Position numbers and translations under genes: made by a program. Below are positions 45,496 to 50,040 of a stretch of 50,040 bases of DNA, piece after piece (the first letter of the stretch is position 1; every line of letters starts with the position of its first letter). Origin of the DNA: Priapulus caudatus (Eukaryota; Priapulida; Priapulimorpha; Priapulimorphida; Priapulidae); NCBI RefSeq assembly GCF_000485595.1, contig NW_014577458.1, positions 58,600-108,639 on the forward strand. The letters are read 5' to 3'. The notes beneath the pieces were generated by a model, which worked only from the letters and a program-made list of their open reading frames with translations, was not told the origin of the DNA and did no database searches.

Positions 45496-45692
45496 GCTAA
45501 ATATAACAAGGAGAGAAAGCGCCACCATATCTGGCCGAAATTTGGGTTCGGCAGAGACCCTAGAACAGATTAGTATTCTATTGTCTCTGGGTTCGGTCTG
45601 CACAGCCGTTTCAGCTGATTATGGCCCATAGATGGCGCCCTTGAGGCGAAAAGCGCACAGCCAATCCGCTTCCTCTCCTTGTTATATTTAGC
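45496..45692. mobile_element. GCTAAATATAACAAGGAGAG inverted-repeat element
   Basis: About 25-bp inverted ends, 197 bp long, with an inner pair (GCAGAGACC...GGTTCGGTCTGC-like). It lies 60 bases after the ApeC stop codon, so it may be in that 3'UTR. Confidence 0.65.
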
Positions 45693-46712
45693 GCCTTGAA
45701 TAGAGTGACGTGTAACATGCTGAGAATGCGTGTTGATACTACCTGCCTTGGTGCAGCAAACGGGAGGCCCGGATGAAAGTATTAACGCGATGCGAGCTCA
45801 CTCTCGCAGTAGGTTTTAAACGATATGCAAATTTAGATATAGAGAAAATTACTTCGTTTACGCGAATTAGAATCAAACGTGATACAATCAAGAGTAACAT
45901 AATATGTATGTATATATAATGTCACTCAATGTAACTCAAAGGCAGCCGACACCGGCGAAGAAATCTGAAGTTGAGTTATGAAGATAGAATAAAAGTCGAA
46001 AATTGTCATAAATGTCTCTAGCCGTGTGTATTAACATTTTCCATGATGCATGCACCTCAATAAACAATTACGCAGCATCGCGGCGACCTAAAATAATACA
46101 CGCACCTTTATTAAGTACAATGTTTTTTATGTAAATAACCAATCCCAAATCAGATGCCCAGGCCACGTTTACATGCAGTATAAGAAATCGAATATATGAT
46201 ATAGATTGGATTCCAATGTCGCATCGCGATCTCTACTACCAATGATATATGCAAATAGGTTTGTTACAATTCAGGATGCTCATACATATCCCCTGCGTGG
46301 TTGAAAATTTGTAAAGATAGTGTAACGATAATGAACACTCTACTAACGACGCCACCTAAAAATATATACAAATTCACGTCATGATTTTTTCTAGTTAATT
46401 GCAAATTCACACACGGGCTTAAAATATTTCAGCGTATCCAAAAATCACAAGATAAAACATCACTAAAATTTCACTATACTCGGCTGTCATTTCAACTAGC
46501 CAAACAGGCAAAACGTTGAAAAATGCGATGTGTATTTGATACTCCTTCACCAATACGTAAACAAACAAGGCTATATATCTATCTACAGTTCCCGATCGAT
46601 CATTCATAAAATAACGTTACTCGTTCAAAGTTATATCTTCCTAAGTAATAATTTACATAGGAAGAATGAGTAATATAACAGTTAATCGTAATGATACATA
46701 TGTAATTGGTGA

Positions 46713-46716
<4 letters not shown>

Positions 46717-46763
<47 letters not shown>

Positions 46764-46788
46764 GTTTTCTATATATATATATATATAC
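46717..46788. repeat. (TA)n microsatellite
   Basis: TA tracts split by GTTGTTTTC. The rest of 45693-47378 shows no gene, only AT-rich sequence and GTGCGTGCG runs near 47080-47160 and CA/CG runs near 47240-47345. Confidence 0.9.
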
Positions 46789-47378
46789 TGTGGACATAGT
46801 AGCACTATTAGTAAATAAATACGTCATTCACCGATTCCATCATTGACCAAGTAATAACATATTCATGCCTAAGCGACATGCGATGTTAATGCAGATTCCA
46901 GACACGGGTATAACTACATATGTACGAGTTTTAATAGCAATCCATTCATCATTATTGAATCGTTCAATTTGCATGGTTTTACTATTATGTATCACCGATT
47001 ACCAATACGTATGAATACGGCGCAACATCACTATCGAATCACTATGAACTATTGTGTGGTGTGGTCGTGTGCTTTCGAGCGTGCGTGCGAGCGTGCTATG
47101 TGCACACGGAGGTGTGAGCGTTTGTGCACGTGGGTGTGCGTACCTGCGTGTGCGTGCGTGTGTACGAGTTATAGACTTCCAATTCTGCCTGTCGTCCAAA
47201 CATTTTTCACCGCCTTCGAGCGCAAATGATAAGACCCAGCAAGCACATACACGCGCGCGCAAGCAAGCGCGCATGTATGCCCACCCACGCGCACACACTC
47301 ACGCACACACACACGTGCACGCGCGCACGTACGGGCACACGCACACTTAATAGCGAGCGTCGCCGGCAGATGGCGCGG

Positions 47379-48492
47379 TTATCGCTTCTTGACGTTGATC
47401 AGATATTTACAGCAGTGCGTCAGCAGATGCTTCTCGCCCTCCGTCTGCTGGTCGGCCGACATCGTCTCGCGCGTGTAGATGTCGAGACCGTACTGGCCGT
47501 CGTTGGGAAACGCGGCGCGGAACGTGATGACGTCGTCGGCGAGGTGGCGCTGCACGTTCTTCGACAGCGCCTTGTCGTTGGCGCCGTTCTGGTGCAGCGT
47601 CGTCATGAAGTCGCTGAGCGGGTGCGACATGCGGAAGCGGATCTCGACGTCGCGCGTCGTGTTGATGACGGCGTCCTCGTGTGTCATCGGTATGAGCCCG
47701 AAGAGTTTGTACGCCTTCAGCGGGCCCCACTCGCCGCTCGCGCAGTTCGGCAGCGGCACCATGCAGCGCTCCAGTCGCTCGCAGATCACCTTCATCTTGC
47801 AGACGGACTTGAAGCGCATCGGCTGGCCCGTCATGTACTCTCCGGCGCTGACGAGGTTCGCGAAGACGTCAAGTATGTAGGCGCCGACGGTGGGCGCGTG
47901 CACCTTGAAGACGACGCTGTTGCCGACGAGCGTCTGCATCACGTAGCGACGCATGTTGACGCCGTCGTGCTCGTCGCGCTCGCTGTCGAGCATGCGCAGG
48001 TTGTAGTGGAAGACGAGGTGCGATACGAGGTAGGGTGGCATGAGCACGTTCAGCGTCACGGCGCCCGTCTTGTCGGCCGTCATGACGGCCGTCTGCGCCT
48101 CCTCGGAGAACTTGAGGCCGTACTTGAAGAAGAGCGAGCGCACGAACGGCAGCTTCTCGAACTGGTCGAGCGAGACGGGCGCGCGCAGCAACTGCCACTC
48201 CTTTTGCTTCGGGAAGAACTCGTAGATGAACTGCTCCGGGTCGGTGAGGAAGTAGTGGTCGTCGTACTCGTAGCGCAGGTTGTCGACGCCGCCCTTCTCG
48301 CCCGGCTTCGGCGCGTCCTTGGCGTTCACCAGGTGGCGCGCGCCCCAGTTGCACTGCACGAAGCGCCAGCTGCCGTCGAGAAAGACGGCGTTCCATGTGT
48401 TGCGGAAGCGCTTGTCCTCGAACTTCATGCCGGGAAGATATCCGGCGCTCTTCGAGTAACCTCTGATGACGACGCAGTGCATGCCGGCATAG
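47379..48492 (-). CDS. Kyphoscoliosis peptidase / hillarin-like protein, terminal exon (partial)
   Basis: The exon starts after the acceptor TTTCACAG (just above 48492), one base into a codon, reads YAGMHCVVIRGYSKSAGY, and runs about 371 codons to TAA. Family knowledge: KY and hillarin are cytoskeleton-associated proteins with a transglutaminase-like Cys-His-Asp fold, important in muscle and in cytokinesis. Seen: the GYSKSAGY loop, FRNTWNAVFLDGSWRFVQCNWGARH, then the family-typical RYEYDDHYFLTDPEQFIYEFFP and LPFVRSLFFKYGL, and a long beta-rich C-terminal region. The catalytic cysteine would lie in an upstream exon beyond the right edge. The usual His before WNAV and the Asp of the VDxxW motif appear replaced (Asn-Thr before WNAV; Gln in VQCNW), suggesting an inactive fold (inference). 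Coding GC is very high. Confidence 0.8.
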
Positions 48493-50040
48493 CTGTGAAA
48501 CGTGGAGAGAGAGAAAGTGCGCGTGAGGAAAGGACGTGCGTGTGCGTTGCCTTGATACGGGATTGATCAGGAGACGTAGTGTATACGTTACTTACGGAAT
48601 ATAATTTACGATTGGCTGATCACTACGGGATGTAGTTTACTGTTTTAGTTTTTAGATATAATATTGAAAATTATGGTAGTGGTGCTGATACAAGATTGCC
48701 TAAAAGGACTGGTTAAATACTACAGGATGTAGGTTTACTGTGTTAGTTTCTAGGTATAAAATATGCCAGTTATAGTAGTAGTGGTAGTCTTGATATTGGA
48801 TTGATATAGGATTCCTGGGTGAACACTACGGGATATAGTTTCACTGTGTTAGTTTCTAGATGTAACATTGAACTATTAAAGTAGTAGCAATAGTGTTGAT
48901 GAAAGCTTGAACGAGAGACCTGGGTAGGCACTACGGCATGTAGTTACACTGTTATAATATCTAAAGCTCAGGCGAAATAAATTAACGCCGTTTACTCTCT
49001 TACAGTCTTTTGCTGAGAGACAATGCTAGCCATCGTTACTCTCTCACTTATATACAGGGTAGAGAATAGTTTGGAGCAGGGTCGAGCATAGCTGGTTGGG
49101 GCCTGCGTAGAGGGGGTGTGTGTAAGCACTGAAGCCTTCTCTTTCTTCCCTCCCTTCTTTATTATGCGTCGTGTTTACGATATTAAATTACGAGATTAGA
49201 TACAGAAGAGCTAACGTAACGTCGGTCTCAGGCAACTAAACTCTTTGCGCTCACTCTCCTGACTCAACGCGAGGCGCCACGTTTGTGACGTCATGTATGC
49301 GAGTGACATCTATAGCGACTGACAACATCCGTTTTGCTTTGTTTAAAACAACTCGGCGTGACGAGCGAGCGATGTTTTTGATTGCCGGTATTATGCGCTG
49401 GTGATTGCAATGTCGCTTATCGTGTGCGTGTCATTTTGGATAACACTTGAGTTCTAACTCTGATTGTGATTTTTTTTTTCATTATTCATTTTATTTTGGT
49501 TTGCATTCATTTTGATATCTCGAGCAACAGGCGTATTATGGTCTGCGCGATGTTTAGGAATACCACTTTTACCAGTGGTTAGTTACAATGATATATGGAT
49601 TCAAGAACGTATAGTTAAACTAATGAGCAATTTAACTTATTAATTAGCTTAGATTTAACTTAGAATCCTGGAATATGCAGTATCAGTCCAATTACCATAA
49701 AATGCTTGTGAAAATATACAAAAACACACGACGTCAAAACCCCAATCAGATGAGCATTCTAGCATTTATATAGTTTTGATGTAGAAGAATCTAGTTATCA
49801 CCAATCACTCATGTAAAATATTAAAATAAGATACCTACACGCGTCTGTAGGCCTACGAGAAAAAATAACGCGTGTTATACGTCTACACGCGAAAAAAATG
49901 ACACGAGGTACGCGTCTGCGCGATGCAAAAACCCGCATCGTAAAACGCATATTAAGCAAACACAGACGTCAAACTCGCGGTGTTTTGTAACATTATCGCG
50001 TGAACGCGTTCAAACGCGTCTGCGCATAACTTCAAGGACG
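48493..50040 (-). other. Intron or upstream part of the KY-like gene; no exon seen
   Basis: No further KY-like coding is visible on the minus strand to the window edge. The stretch holds a 105-110 bp tandem array (48625-48955), AT-rich sequence, and near 49840-50040 scattered ACGCGTCTGCG-like words. Confidence 0.5.
48625..48955. repeat. Tandem array, unit about 105-110 bp
   Basis: Just over three units, each starting ACTACGGGATGTAGTTT (variants ACTACAGGATGTAGG, ACTACGGCATGTAGTT), followed by ACTGTGTTAGTTTCTAGAT and a GTAGTAG-rich part. It lies in the intron of the KY-like gene. Confidence 0.75.

Noticed and set aside
47226-48566. 446-residue plus-strand open frame
   Set aside because: It is the antisense shadow of the GC-rich KY-like exon; only the minus strand shows family motifs.

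Overview
This is nuclear DNA from an invertebrate-type animal genome, probably a marine non-vertebrate bilaterian. The signs are split genes with GT-AG introns, long microsatellites, many short inverted-repeat transposons, two assembly gaps, and an ApeC-domain gene, a family known from marine invertebrates. The interstitial telomere-type tracts are mainly TTAGGG. I cannot name the species. No bacterial-style operon, CRISPR array, rRNA or tRNA was seen.

Four protein-coding loci can be supported. (1) Minus strand, 18133 down to 6169: a complete three-exon coding region for a membrane-bound RING-CH ubiquitin ligase of the MARCHF4/9/11 type. The RING is split by an intron and a two-membrane-segment exon lies 6 kb further on. 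(2) Plus strand, 36605-40219: two phase-matched exons of an adaptor resembling FYB1/ADAP (proline-rich region, a KPxRPxNVDL motif, acidic tyrosine motifs). (3) Plus strand, 43531-45436: four exons of an apextrin C-terminal (ApeC) protein, with the first visible exon frame-broken. (4) Minus strand, 48492 down to 47379: the terminal exon of a kyphoscoliosis-peptidase/hillarin-like protein that continues off the right edge. No pathway obviously links these genes.

Between and inside the genes are small palindromic elements. At least seven hairpin families occur, several with clean target-site duplications. CAGGAGTA and CAAGAGC hairpins of 26-129 bp are flanked by 7-bp duplications. Two long palindromes at 32772-33291 sit between three copies of a 9-bp direct repeat. 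A 65-bp hairpin at 2183 has a 9-bp duplication. A 70-bp perfect palindrome lies at 10661, with a relative at 21745 that has an 8-bp duplication. Three larger palindromic structures (2321-2504, 26063-27400, 32772-33035) enclose telomere-type tracts in their loops. Longer fold-back elements (7426-7887 with TTAA; 16386-16728 with an 8-bp duplication) and several longer DNA-transposon remnants complete the set.

Assembly cautions: 22801-23535 is a gap, and 20915-22592 and 23536-25876 are two versions of the same segment differing mainly by single-base indels plus one large replacement. This looks like two alleles or an error-rich gap fill placed in tandem. A second, 10-base gap at 42531 interrupts a third copy of the TTAA fold-back element. 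Exact reading frames near these places should not be trusted.
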